Below, piece by piece: positions 51,327 through 59,778 of a DNA stretch of 64,000 nucleotides (positions are counted from its first letter, which is position 1; each line of letters begins with the position of its first letter). The stretch lies in contig NZ_CP108055.1 in NCBI RefSeq assembly GCF_036174265.1, positions 2,542,001-2,606,000 of the forward strand, in the 5' to 3' direction. The position numbers were made by a program, and so were the translations under genes. The notes under the pieces are model-generated. The model was not told the DNA's origin. It did no database searches and saw only the letters and a list, made by a program, of their open reading frames with translations. The DNA is from Streptomyces sp. NBC_00285. Lineage in GTDB: Bacteria; Actinomycetota; Actinomycetes; Streptomycetales; Streptomycetaceae.

Positions 51327-52386
51327 CAGCTCCGGCGGCCACGACCTGCGCCACCACGGCGACGCCGAGGTGCGGGACGACGGGGCACGGCTCACCGACC
51401 TCGCCGTGAACGTCCGCGCGGACACTCCCCCGGCGTGGCTGCGGGAACGGATCGCGGAGTCGCTGACCGGGCTGGCCGCCTATCCCGACGGGCGCGGGAC
51501 GCGGGCGGCGGTGGCGGCCCGGCACGAGGTGCCCGTGGAACGGGTGCTGCTGACCGCGGGCGCCGCCGAGGCCTTCGTGCTGCTCGCCCGCGCGCTGACG
51601 GTTCGTCACCCGGTGGTGGTGCACCCGCAGTTCACCGAGCCGGAGGCGGCACTGCGGGACGCCGGACACGCGGTCGACCGGGTGCTGCTGCGGGCGCGGG
51701 ACGGCTTCCGGCTCACCCCGGGAGCCGTCCCCGAGGACGCCGACCTGGTCGTGATCGGCAACCCGACCAACCCCACGTCGGTCCTGCATCCGGCCGCCTC
51801 GATCACCGAACTGGCCCGACCTGGGCGGACGTTGGTGGTGGACGAGGCGTTCCTGGACGCGGTGCCGGGCGAGCGGGAGGCGCTCGCGGGCCGCACCGAC
51901 GTGCCCGGACTCGTCGTCCTGCGCAGCCTGACGAAGACATGGGGTCTGGCCGGGCTCCGGATCGGCTACGTCCTCGCCGCCCCGGAGACGATCGCCGCCC
52001 TGGAACGCGCCCAGCCCCTGTGGCCGGTCTCCACACCGGCCCTCGCCGCGGCCCGGGCCTGCATGGAGCCCCGGGCGCTGGCGGAGGCCGCCCACGCGGC
52101 GCACCGCATCGCCACGGACCGGGCCCATCTCGTCGCCGGGCTACGGGAGTTCGCCCCGGACGGACTCCGGGTGGTCGAACCGGCGCAGGGCCCCTTCGTC
52201 CTCGTACGACTGCCGAAGGCCGCCGCCGTCCGACGGCATCTGCGCGACCTCGGTTTCGCGGTGCGGCGCGGGGACACGTTCCCGGGGCTCGGCGAGGAGT
52301 GGCTTCGGCTCGCGGTGCGGGACCGGGTGACGGTGAACCGGTTGCTGCAGGCGCTCGATCAGGCGGTGACGCTGGCGAAGGGCTGA
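51301..52386 (+). CDS. cobC: CobC-like L-threonine-O-3-phosphate decarboxylase
   Basis: This 361-residue PLP enzyme supplies (R)-1-amino-2-propanol phosphate for the corrin side chain. It has fold-type I aminotransferase features: LLTAGAAEAFVLLARAL, VVIGNPTNPTSVLHP, LVVDEAFLD, and the PLP-lysine motif RSLTKTWGLAGLRIGYVL. ATG 51301 lies inside the His-tail codons of cbiX (26-nt overlap); ATG 51316 is an alternative with an 11-nt overlap. It is the last gene of the cob run. Confidence 0.9.
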   Translation: MAPTPMHTDSSGGHDLRHHGDAEVRDDGARLTDLAVNVRADTPPAWLRERIAESLTGLAAYPDGRGTRAAVAARHEVPVERVLLTAGAAEAFVLLARALTVRHPVVVHPQFTEPEAALRDAGHAVDRVLLRARDGFRLTPGAVPEDADLVVIGNPTNPTSVLHPAASITELARPGRTLVVDEAFLDAVPGEREALAGRTDVPGLVVLRSLTKTWGLAGLRIGYVLAAPETIAALERAQPLWPVSTPALAAARACMEPRALAEAAHAAHRIATDRAHLVAGLREFAPDGLRVVEPAQGPFVLVRLPKAAAVRRHLRDLGFAVRRGDTFPGLGEEWLRLAVRDRVTVNRLLQALDQAVTLAKG

Positions 52387-52415
52387 CGACCCCGCGCGGA
52401 GAATGACACCCTCCG

Positions 52416-54260
52416 CTACGGGTCCACCCGCTCCCTGACCCCGTCCGGGAACCGCACCTCCACACCCCCCGCGCCGTCGACCCGCGCACTCGCCCCGGCG
52501 TACGGGCCGGTGCCGAGCGTCACGAGGGTGACCAGAAGCGGCCCGGTGCCTTCGAGGACGGGGGTGGCCGAGTACCGGCCGTACGCGTTGACACCCTCGG
52601 CTGCCACAACCGTCCCGGCGCCCTCGCCCCAGCCGTACAGCCCCACGACGGCACTGGTCAGACCGTCGGTGCGGCGGGCCCGTGCCCAGCCGGGCCCGGA
52701 CTCGGCGACGGGCGGCGCGGTGTCGTCGGCGAGGGCCCAACCTCCTTCTCTGACCCGGCCGTTGTGCGTCTCGTCGACGCGGTGCACGCGGATCTCCCAC
52801 GGCCCGTGCACCACGCTCACCGTCTCGACGTGATGGCCGTACGCCTCGTGCCAGGAGGCGGCTGTACGGCCTTCGCAGCCCAGCGGGTGGATGCGGCCGC
52901 GTGGGGAGGGGGTGCCGTCCGGGGCGATCAGCGCGAGGTGGTTGTCGGGGCCGAGGGGGGTGTCGGGGGCGGTCGCGGTGGAGTACGCGAGCTTGGCGTA
53001 GTGCGGGCTGTCGGCGTCCGTCGCGGGCGGGGGCGGGAGGCGGTCGGTGCCGTGGTTGACGAGGCGGACGATCCCGTCGGACGTGGTCGAGTGGATCAGC
53101 CAGCCGGGGGCGGTCAGCGCGAGGACGGAGTCGGTGGTGTCGACGGGGCCGGGTTCCTCGGGGGCCGTCCACACCGGGTGGTCCTCCGGCAGCAGCAGCC
53201 CGAGGAAGGCCTTGCTGGCCCAGTACGGGGAGGCGGGGCCGGAGTAGCGTTGGAGGACCCCCGGGAACGGCCGGTACCAGCCGAGGGTGAGCAGCCCGTG
53301 TTCGTCGGGGACACCGCGCTCGGTGAAGTGCTTCAGCGTGCCCGAGGCGAGGCGGCGGGTGCGGCCGGGCGGCAGCGGAGTGGCGTCGGCGAGGGCGCCG
53401 GCCCAGAGCGGGGCGGCGGCCGCGAAGCGGTAGGTGAGGGAGCGGCCGTGGTGGACGGGGGCGCCGTCGGAGCCGAGGAAGAGCTGGTGGACACCGAGGA
53501 ACTCCCGCAGCCTGGCGCGGTGCCGGGCCACGGTGCCCGGGTCGGCGCGCGGTCCCGCGATCCGCGACCACAGCACCGGGTACAGGTGCAGCGCCCAGCC
53601 GTTGTAGTAGTCGAACTTCTTGCCGTCACCGTCGGTGTACCAGCCGCCGCCCCGGTACCAGTCGTCCAGCCGGGCGAGTCCGGCGTCGATCTCCGCCCGG
53701 CTGTGCCGGGCGCCCACGGACGCGAGGAACTCCTCCGTGATCACCTGGAACAGCCTCCAGTTGGAGTCGTTGACCCTCGCCCCGACGAACCGGCCGAGCC
53801 ACTCGACCACCCGGCCACGCACACCGTCGTCGAGCCGGTCCCACAGCCAGGGCCGGGACTCGTGCAGCGCGAGGGCGACCGAGGCCGCCTCGACCATCGG
53901 CTGGCTGCGGTCGGCGATCGGCGGCCAGTGCTCGGGGTGCTGCGGATCGGTGCCCGCGGCCAGCCCGGCGGCATACCGTTCGATGAGTTCGGGACCGACC
54001 CGCCCCTTCGATCCGGCGATCCGGAAGGCCGCCAGCAGAAAGGACCGGGCGAACCCCTCCAGCCCGTCGGACCAGGCCCCGGAGTGGCTGGGCGGCCCGG
54101 GCAGCCGGTACTGGGCGAAGCCCGGGGTGGCGTAGGGCAGGAGCCCGTCGAGGAGCCGGTCGGCGAGGGCCTCCCAGTGGGCGCGGGTCCAGCCGGTGAC
54201 CGGGGAGAGCGCGAGGTCGTCCGGGGGCAGGGCGGGCAGCGACACGTACGGCGCGGTCAT
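52416..54260 (-). CDS. DUF2264 (GH154-like) glycoside hydrolase
   Basis: This 614-residue protein lacks a signal peptide and matches DUF2264, now classed with GH154 (a family with beta-glucuronidase activity in Bacteroides). Landmarks are RLPGPPSHSGAWSDGLEGFARSFLLAAFRI, NWRLFQVITEEFLASVG, GDGKKFDYYNGWALHLYPVLW and GWYRPFPGVLQRYSGPASPYWASKAFLGLLLP. It probably cleaves imported uronic-acid-containing oligosaccharides. ATG 54260 overlaps the stop of the LacI regulator (ATGA); an apparently longer frame upstream is regulator sequence read in another frame. Confidence 0.85.
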   Translation of the reverse strand: MTAPYVSLPALPPDDLALSPVTGWTRAHWEALADRLLDGLLPYATPGFAQYRLPGPPSHSGAWSDGLEGFARSFLLAAFRIAGSKGRVGPELIERYAAGLAAGTDPQHPEHWPPIADRSQPMVEAASVALALHESRPWLWDRLDDGVRGRVVEWLGRFVGARVNDSNWRLFQVITEEFLASVGARHSRAEIDAGLARLDDWYRGGGWYTDGDGKKFDYYNGWALHLYPVLWSRIAGPRADPGTVARHRARLREFLGVHQLFLGSDGAPVHHGRSLTYRFAAAAPLWAGALADATPLPPGRTRRLASGTLKHFTERGVPDEHGLLTLGWYRPFPGVLQRYSGPASPYWASKAFLGLLLPEDHPVWTAPEEPGPVDTTDSVLALTAPGWLIHSTTSDGIVRLVNHGTDRLPPPPATDADSPHYAKLAYSTATAPDTPLGPDNHLALIAPDGTPSPRGRIHPLGCEGRTAASWHEAYGHHVETVSVVHGPWEIRVHRVDETHNGRVREGGWALADDTAPPVAESGPGWARARRTDGLTSAVVGLYGWGEGAGTVVAAEGVNAYGRYSATPVLEGTGPLLVTLVTLGTGPYAGASARVDGAGGVEVRFPDGVRERVDP

Positions 54261-55321
54261 ACGGGGGTGATTCCTCCGTCGGCAGGGGGTGGGGCGACGC
54301 TTCGGCGTACGACGATGTGGGTGCCCAGCAGATGGTGGCTGCCGGCGGCGTGCTCGGGGTCGCGCAGTGCGATGCGCACGGCGGCCCGGCCCAGTTCCTC
54401 GGCGGGTGTACGGACCGTGGTCAAGGGCGGGTTGAAGTCCTCGGCCAGGGGGATGTCGTTGTAGCCGACGACGGAGATGTCGTCGGGAACACCGAGCCCG
54501 GCGTCGGCGATGGCGCGCAGCGCGCCTGCGGCGACCATGTCGTCCCCGGCGACGACAGCCGTGAACTCCCTTGTTTCCTTGAGGAGTTCGGCCATCGCCC
54601 GCAGACCGGCGGTCCGGCCGAGCCCGCAGTCGACGACCCGTGCGGCCGCCGCGGGCACCCCGTGCTCGGCGAGCGCGGCCCGGTATCCCGCCACCCGGGC
54701 GTCCAGCGCGGTGTTGCCCGGCAGCCCCCCGAGGAAGACGATCCGCCGGTGCCCCGCCGACAGCAGATGCCCGGTGATCGCCCGGGCCCCCGCCTCGTTG
54801 TCGAACTCGACGACCAGCGCCGGGGTCTCGGGGTCGGGGGCGGGACGGCCGCACAGGACGAGCCGGGCCCCCGAGGAGTCGAGGGCCTGCGCGTAGTGGG
54901 CCACCCGCTCCCGGTACGCGTCGTCCTCGACGACCCCGCCGACGAGGATCACCAGCCGGGCCCCCTCCTCCCGCATCAGCTGCACGAACTCCATCTCCCG
55001 CTGCGGATCCCCGCCGGTCGCCCCGACGACGCACAGCCATCCGCGGTCGGCGGCCTCCGCCTCCACGCCCTCGGCGACCTGGGCGTAGAAGGGGCTGGTG
55101 ACCTGCCGGACGACGACGGCGGCCATCTTGCGGCCGCCGCCGACCAGGGCCCGGGCGTGCGCGTTGGCGACGTAGTCGAGGTCGCGGGCGGCGCGCAGGA
55201 CACGGGCCCGGGTCGCGGCCGGCACCGGATGGTTGCCGCTCAGCGCGCGCGAGGCCGTCGCCATCGACACTCCCGCCCGCTCGGCGACCTCGCGGATCGT
55301 GACCCGTCCCTTGCCCGTCAT
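54257..55321 (-). CDS. LacI family transcriptional regulator
   Basis: This 354-residue repressor has an N-terminal helix-turn-helix plus hinge (VTIREVAERAGVSMATASRALSGNHPVPAATRARVLRAARDLDYVANAHARAL) and a periplasmic-binding-protein-like sensor domain (TSPFYAQVAEGVEAEA to DISVVGYNDIPLAEDFNPPLTTV). It should control the sugar ABC operon that it sits in; matching operators lie at 58956-58969 and 59045-59058. ATG 55321 has GGAGA 5 nt upstream; ATG 55333 is an alternative. Confidence 0.92.
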   Translation of the reverse strand: MTGKGRVTIREVAERAGVSMATASRALSGNHPVPAATRARVLRAARDLDYVANAHARALVGGGRKMAAVVVRQVTSPFYAQVAEGVEAEAADRGWLCVVGATGGDPQREMEFVQLMREEGARLVILVGGVVEDDAYRERVAHYAQALDSSGARLVLCGRPAPDPETPALVVEFDNEAGARAITGHLLSAGHRRIVFLGGLPGNTALDARVAGYRAALAEHGVPAAAARVVDCGLGRTAGLRAMAELLKETREFTAVVAGDDMVAAGALRAIADAGLGVPDDISVVGYNDIPLAEDFNPPLTTVRTPAEELGRAAVRIALRDPEHAAGSHHLLGTHIVVRRSVAPPPADGGITPV

Positions 55322-55364
55322 CCCGTTCTCCATCCCCCGCGCCCTGTGTTCCACCGGCGGCGCC

Positions 55365-57002
55365 TCACGTGTTGGCCGCGAAGTCCTTCGCGAGCTCCGC
55401 CGCCATTCTGTCGCCGCCCTGAGCACGCCACTTCCTGACCACCCCGTCCCACTCCGACAGGGGCAGCCGCCCCGCGACGATCCCGGTGACGGCGTCGTCG
55501 AGCATCGCCTTGAGCGTGGTGCCCTGGGCGTTCCTGGTCCGGGACTGCAGCCCGAAGGAGGCGTCGCGGATGGCAATCGGCACCACCTTCTGCTGCCAGG
55601 CGTGCAGGGCCCGTACGGCATCGGGCATGCCCGGCACGAACAGCACCTGGGGGCCTTCGGCGAGGTACTTCAACGGCAGGTTGGTGTTGTTCTCCACCTC
55701 GCCGAGCTCGGTGGGCTCGGGGGAGCCGTCGTCGCCGCGGGTGAAGTGGGTGCCCTCGACGCCGTAGTGGACGAGTTCCCACTCCTGGCTGCCGAAGGGG
55801 GCGGCGAGGTGGTCGAGGATGCGCAGGAGCAGCTCGACGCGTTCCTTCTTCGCCTTCTTCAGGACCGTGTAGCCGAAGGAGCGGCGGGCGGCGACGATCC
55901 CGCCGGGCTCGCCACCGACGCTGTACGGCAGGGCGGCCGCCGGGGTCAACTTGCCCTTCGTCTCACGGTACTTGGGCAGGTAGGCGCCGAAGCCGTCCTG
56001 CATGGAGCCGACGGTGCCGTTGTAGAAGAGGGTCGTGAGGTCGATCTGGGAGACGGAGGTGGCGTCGGGGTAGTAGGAGCCGTTCTTGCGGAGCCGGGCC
56101 TGGAAGGCGATGGCGGCTTTGTAGCGGTCGTCGGCGCAGCCCGGCTGGAACGTGCCGTCCTTGGTGACCGCCCAGTTCTGGGGCGCGTTGTGGGCGGCGG
56201 AATGCACGGCGTTGCCGAACAGGGAGCCCTGGGCCGCACCGAGCGCGTAGGTACGGCCGCTCGTCGCCCGCCCCGCCACGGCGGCGAAGTCCTCGGAGGT
56301 CCAGCCCTGCTTCATGCCGGCGTCGGTGAACAGGCCCTGGTTGGTCCAGAGGGTGGAGCCGGGCAGGGGGCGTTCCAGCGGGATGCCGAAGATGCGGCCC
56401 CCGATGCGGCCCATGTCCTTCCAGGCGTGGGTGGGGATGCCCGCGAGGTTGGGGTAGTCGGCGACGGCCTCGCCGGAGAGGTACGGCGTGAGGTCCTCGG
56501 CGCGGCGCTGCACGAACTCGGCCTCACGGGGCAGGACGAAGCCGGAGAACATGTTGATGATGTCGGGCAGGGCGTCGGCGTCGCCCGCCATGACCGTGGC
56601 CATCTTCTTCTGGTAGTCGGCCTGGGAGATGATCGTGTACTCGATCTTCACGCCCAGCGCCTTCTCGACGGCCGCCCAGAACCGGTTGGCCGAGGCCGGC
56701 TTGGGCGGGGTGCCGAAGGACACCGACATGACCTTGACGGTGGAGCCGTCGCCGGGGGTGCGGGCGACGGACCTGACGAGGTCGGTGGGGTAGGCGGTGT
56801 ATCCGGCCTGGACGCCGGCCTCGGTGGCGGCGAGGTCCGGCTTGGGGCCGCTCGCGGGCCTGTACGCGGGCCAGGGGGCCAGCTTCTTGCCCGCGTTGGA
56901 GACGTCGCTGTCGCCGGATCCGGTGGAGCAGGCGGTCAGCACACCGGGGACGGAGACCGCCGCCGCGGACAGCAGCAGGGTGCGTCGGGACAGGCTGGGC
57001 AT
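55365..57002 (-). CDS. Lipoprotein extracellular sugar-binding protein
   Basis: This 545-residue protein has an N-terminal SRRTLLLSAAAVSVPGVLTAC with lipobox-type TAC (Cys25) and a twin-Arg, so it is a lipid-anchored, possibly Tat-exported solute-binding protein. The rest follows family 1/LplA-YtcQ-type binding proteins (VKIEYTIISQADYQKKMATVMAGDADALPDI). It should capture the sugar for the adjoining permeases. Its length of 545 suits the LplA-type class. Confidence 0.9.
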   Translation of the reverse strand: MPSLSRRTLLLSAAAVSVPGVLTACSTGSGDSDVSNAGKKLAPWPAYRPASGPKPDLAATEAGVQAGYTAYPTDLVRSVARTPGDGSTVKVMSVSFGTPPKPASANRFWAAVEKALGVKIEYTIISQADYQKKMATVMAGDADALPDIINMFSGFVLPREAEFVQRRAEDLTPYLSGEAVADYPNLAGIPTHAWKDMGRIGGRIFGIPLERPLPGSTLWTNQGLFTDAGMKQGWTSEDFAAVAGRATSGRTYALGAAQGSLFGNAVHSAAHNAPQNWAVTKDGTFQPGCADDRYKAAIAFQARLRKNGSYYPDATSVSQIDLTTLFYNGTVGSMQDGFGAYLPKYRETKGKLTPAAALPYSVGGEPGGIVAARRSFGYTVLKKAKKERVELLLRILDHLAAPFGSQEWELVHYGVEGTHFTRGDDGSPEPTELGEVENNTNLPLKYLAEGPQVLFVPGMPDAVRALHAWQQKVVPIAIRDASFGLQSRTRNAQGTTLKAMLDDAVTGIVAGRLPLSEWDGVVRKWRAQGGDRMAAELAKDFAANT

Positions 57003-57039
57003 GGGTGTTTCACCTCGTGTCTGCTTGGGACGGCTTGGG

Positions 57040-58014
57040 TCAACTCTTGATGGCGCCGGTGAGCACGCCCTTGGTGAAGTACTTCTGGAGGAAGGGGTAG
57101 ATCAGCAGGATCGGCACAGTGGCGATCACGAGGACCGCCATCTGCACGGTCTGCGGGGCGGTGACGGTGCCCTCCCCTGTGGTGGCGTCGGTGAGCCCCG
57201 AGCCGGCCACCACGTAGGTGCGCAGCACCTGTTGGAGGGGCCAGTGGTCGCTCTCCAGGTAGAGGGAGGCGTAGAACCAGGAGTTCCAGTAGGCCACCGC
57301 GTAGAAGAGCCCCACGACGGCCAACGCGGCCTTGGACAGGGGGAGTACGACGGAGACGAGCACCCTGAGGTCCCCCGCCCCGTCGAGTCGCGCGGCCTCG
57401 TACAGCTCGTCGGGGATGCCCTGGAAGAAGCCGCGCAGGACGACCAGGTTGAAGACGTTCACCAGGACGGGCAGCACCAGGGAGGCGTAACTGTCCAGCA
57501 GGCCCAGCTCCTTGACGAGCAGGAAGCTCGGGATCATGCCGGGCGGGAAGAGGAAGGTGAACAGGACCAGCAGCAGGACGGGCCGGCCGCCGAACACGCC
57601 GGGGCGGGCGAGGGCGTAGGCGAGGGTGACCGTGCACAGGAGGCTCAGCAGGGTTCCGACGACCGTGACACCGACGCTGACGCCGAGGGCGTGGGTGACG
57701 ATGCCGCCGTCGAGGATGTCGCGGTAGGCCTTCAGTGAGGGGTCCGTCGGCCACAGCACCCAGCCGCCGTTGGCCACGACCTCGTCGGTGGAGGCGAGTG
57801 AGGTCGACACGATGACGAGGAACGGCACGCACACCAGCAGGACGACCACGGCCAGGGCCACCGCCTTGGCGGCCTGGGTGAGGGGCCGCGGCCTCTCCAG
57901 CCAGCTGGGGCGGGTGGAGGGGCGACGGCCGGGCGGACGCCGGACGGGGCTGCGCCGCACCGGCTTCGACGGAGCGGGAGCAGGACGGGCGGAGGTGCGG
58001 GAACCAGCGCTCAC
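57040..58014 (-). CDS. Carbohydrate ABC transporter permease (YtcP-like)
   Basis: This 324-residue permease has a long Pro/Arg-rich N-terminus (about 45 residues) and six helices. The EAA loop is ELYEAARLDGAGDLRVLVSVVLPLSKAALAV. It belongs to the YtcP class, paired with a YteP/LplB permease. GTG 58014 overlaps the stop of the upstream permease. No ATP-binding gene is in the operon; Streptomyces usually uses the shared ATPase MsiK for such importers. Confidence 0.9.
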   Translation of the reverse strand: MSAGSRTSARPAPAPSKPVRRSPVRRPPGRRPSTRPSWLERPRPLTQAAKAVALAVVVLLVCVPFLVIVSTSLASTDEVVANGGWVLWPTDPSLKAYRDILDGGIVTHALGVSVGVTVVGTLLSLLCTVTLAYALARPGVFGGRPVLLLVLFTFLFPPGMIPSFLLVKELGLLDSYASLVLPVLVNVFNLVVLRGFFQGIPDELYEAARLDGAGDLRVLVSVVLPLSKAALAVVGLFYAVAYWNSWFYASLYLESDHWPLQQVLRTYVVAGSGLTDATTGEGTVTAPQTVQMAVLVIATVPILLIYPFLQKYFTKGVLTGAIKS

Positions 58015-58916
58015 TTGTAGACCCCCTGCTCGCCCAGGCGGTGGGCGACCTTGTTGGCGGCGTAGACGAGGAGGGCGCCGACGACGCCCTTGAACAGCCC
58101 TGCCGCGGCGGCGAATCCGTAGTCGCCGCCGACGATGCCCCGGTAGTAGACGAAGGTGTCGATGATCTCGGAGGCCTCGGGGCCGACCGCGTCGCGCTGG
58201 AGCAGCATCTGCTCGAAGCCGACGGAGAGGATGTCGCCGAGCCGCATGATCAGCAGCAGCACGATCACCGGGCGGACGGCGGGCAGGGTGACGTGCCAGA
58301 AGCGCCGCCAGGGTCCGGCGCCGTCGATCGCGGCGGCCTCGTACTGCTGCTCGTCGACCTGGGCGAGGGCCGCGAGGAAGATGATCGTGCCCCAGCCGGC
58401 GTCCTTCCAGATGACCTGCGCGACGACGAGCGGCTTGAAGGCGTCGGGGTTGCCGATGATGTCGACGGTGTGCAACCCCATGCCGTCGAGGCCGGAGTTG
58501 AGCAGTCCGGTGTCGCCGAGCAGCTGCTGGAAGAGGGCGACGACGATCACCCACGAGATGAAGTGCGGGAGATAGGCCACCGACTGCACGAACCGGCGGA
58601 CGCTGCTCCAGGTGAGGCTGTGCAGCAGCAGGGCGAGGCCGAGCGGGACCGGGAAGTAGAACACGAGCTGGAGGACGGCGATCCAGACCGTGTTGAGCAC
58701 CGAGTCCCAGAAGGCGGTGTCCTCGAACATCCGCTGGAAGTTGCCGCCTCCGGTCCAGGGGCTGCCCCACAGCCCGTCGAAGGGGACGTACTCCTTGAAC
58801 GCGATGACGTTGCCGACCAGCGCGCCGTAGTGGAAGAGCAGGAAGTAGGCGAGGCCGGGCAGCATCAGGAGCAGCAGAGCCCGGCTCTGGAAACCTTTTC
58901 GTCGGACAACTGCCAA
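58011..58916 (-). CDS. Carbohydrate ABC transporter permease (YteP/LplB-like)
   Basis: This 301-residue permease has six helices, the family opening LMLPGLAYFLLFHYGALVGNVIAFKEYVPFDGLWGSPWTG, and an EAA loop (EQQYEAAAIDGAGPWRRFWHVTLPAVRPV). The start is TTG 58916 with GGGAG about 5 nt upstream. It is the first gene of the operon and lies directly behind a promoter with an overlapping LacI-type operator. Confidence 0.9.
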   Translation of the reverse strand: MAVVRRKGFQSRALLLLMLPGLAYFLLFHYGALVGNVIAFKEYVPFDGLWGSPWTGGGNFQRMFEDTAFWDSVLNTVWIAVLQLVFYFPVPLGLALLLHSLTWSSVRRFVQSVAYLPHFISWVIVVALFQQLLGDTGLLNSGLDGMGLHTVDIIGNPDAFKPLVVAQVIWKDAGWGTIIFLAALAQVDEQQYEAAAIDGAGPWRRFWHVTLPAVRPVIVLLLIMRLGDILSVGFEQMLLQRDAVGPEASEIIDTFVYYRGIVGGDYGFAAAAGLFKGVVGALLVYAANKVAHRLGEQGVYK

Positions 58917-58952
58917 GGCGCTCCCTCTTCCCGGTCGGTCTGGGCGAAGAGG

Positions 58953-58981
58953 AAGTTAAAACGTTTTCATGCATGGGTCAA
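58953..58981 (-). promoter_or_regulatory. Promoter of the sugar ABC operon with LacI operator
   Basis: On the minus strand TTGACC (58976-58981) and TAACTT (58953-58958) are spaced by 17 bp, a good sigma-70 promoter. The spacer contains TGAAAACGTTTTAA (58956-58969), an almost perfect LacI-family palindrome centred on CG. A repressor there would block the promoter directly. Confidence 0.7.
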
Positions 58982-59044
58982 CAGTTCTGACAAAGATGGG
59001 GAGTTGACGCATGTCAGAGCGGTTCCTCATGAGGCAGGAACGGA

Positions 59045-59058
59045 TGAAAACGCTCTCA
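59045..59058. promoter_or_regulatory. Second LacI-type operator
   Basis: TGAAAACGCTCTCA (59045-59058) has the same TGA-N-A-N-C half-sites as the operator at 58956-58969. It overlaps the stop codon of the upstream membrane protein gene. The 89-bp spacing between the two sites would allow cooperative binding or looping. Confidence 0.6.
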
Positions 59059-59670
59059 GTCGACTGCGGGTCGGCGGGCCAGGAGGACGCTCGTGACGGC
59101 CACCCACACGCCCGCCAGCATGAAGGCGAAGAAGCCGACCCAGGGGATGAAGACCAGCACGCCGAGGACGACGGCGGACCAGCTCAGCCAGCGGGGCAGG
59201 GGCGAACCGGCGGCACGGACCGTGGCCAGGCCCGCGGCCAGCAGCATCAGCCCCATACCGGCGACGAACGGGATGAAGAAGTCCTCGTTGACGGCGTTCA
59301 GCGCCTGGAGCGCCGGACCGGCCGCCGACGACTCGTCCGCGAGGTCCAGCAGGGCCAGGGTGAGGGCGGATCCGACCAGGAAGCCCGCGGCGAGCAGCAC
59401 GCCGCCCGCGAGGACGACGCGGTGCAGCCAGCCGCCGCCGGCCGGGAGGACGTCCCGGACCACACGGGCCAGGTAGGCGGCGAAGAAGACGAACAGGACC
59501 GCGGCGACGGCCAGGAGATACAGGCTCACCCCGACCTGCGCCCGGTGGTCGTCGTAGAACGACCTGACCTCTCGGCCCGAGGCGCCGACCCCGGGGGTGT
59601 CGCCGAACAGGAGAAAGCCGACGACCGTGATCACCACGGCCACCAGACCGGTCAACGGTGCGACGCGCAT
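59056..59670 (-). CDS. Multi-pass membrane protein of unknown function
   Basis: This 204-residue protein has five hydrophobic helices (about residues 4-23, 45-68, 80-103, 130-152 and 162-197), with an outward loop between the first two (DTPGVGASGREVRSFYDDHRAQV). No family is recognised with confidence. It ends at the second LacI operator. Function is unknown. Confidence 0.75.
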   Translation of the reverse strand: MRVAPLTGLVAVVITVVGFLLFGDTPGVGASGREVRSFYDDHRAQVGVSLYLLAVAAVLFVFFAAYLARVVRDVLPAGGGWLHRVVLAGGVLLAAGFLVGSALTLALLDLADESSAAGPALQALNAVNEDFFIPFVAGMGLMLLAAGLATVRAAGSPLPRWLSWSAVVLGVLVFIPWVGFFAFMLAGVWVAVTSVLLARRPAVD

Positions 59671-59778
59671 GGGGACCTCCTACACCCCCCTGCGGTGCTG
59701 CCCCTCGTCCCACGGTCCCAGAGATACGGCCACTGCGCCATCCGGGTGAGTACCGGTGCCCCGGGCGAGGGCCCGCTG

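Noticed and set aside
54261-55040. Upstream extension of the DUF2264 frame to 874 codons
   Set aside because: The extra part overlaps the LacI gene and reads as low-complexity Arg/Gly sequence. The DUF2264 conserved start and the ATGA overlap support 54260.
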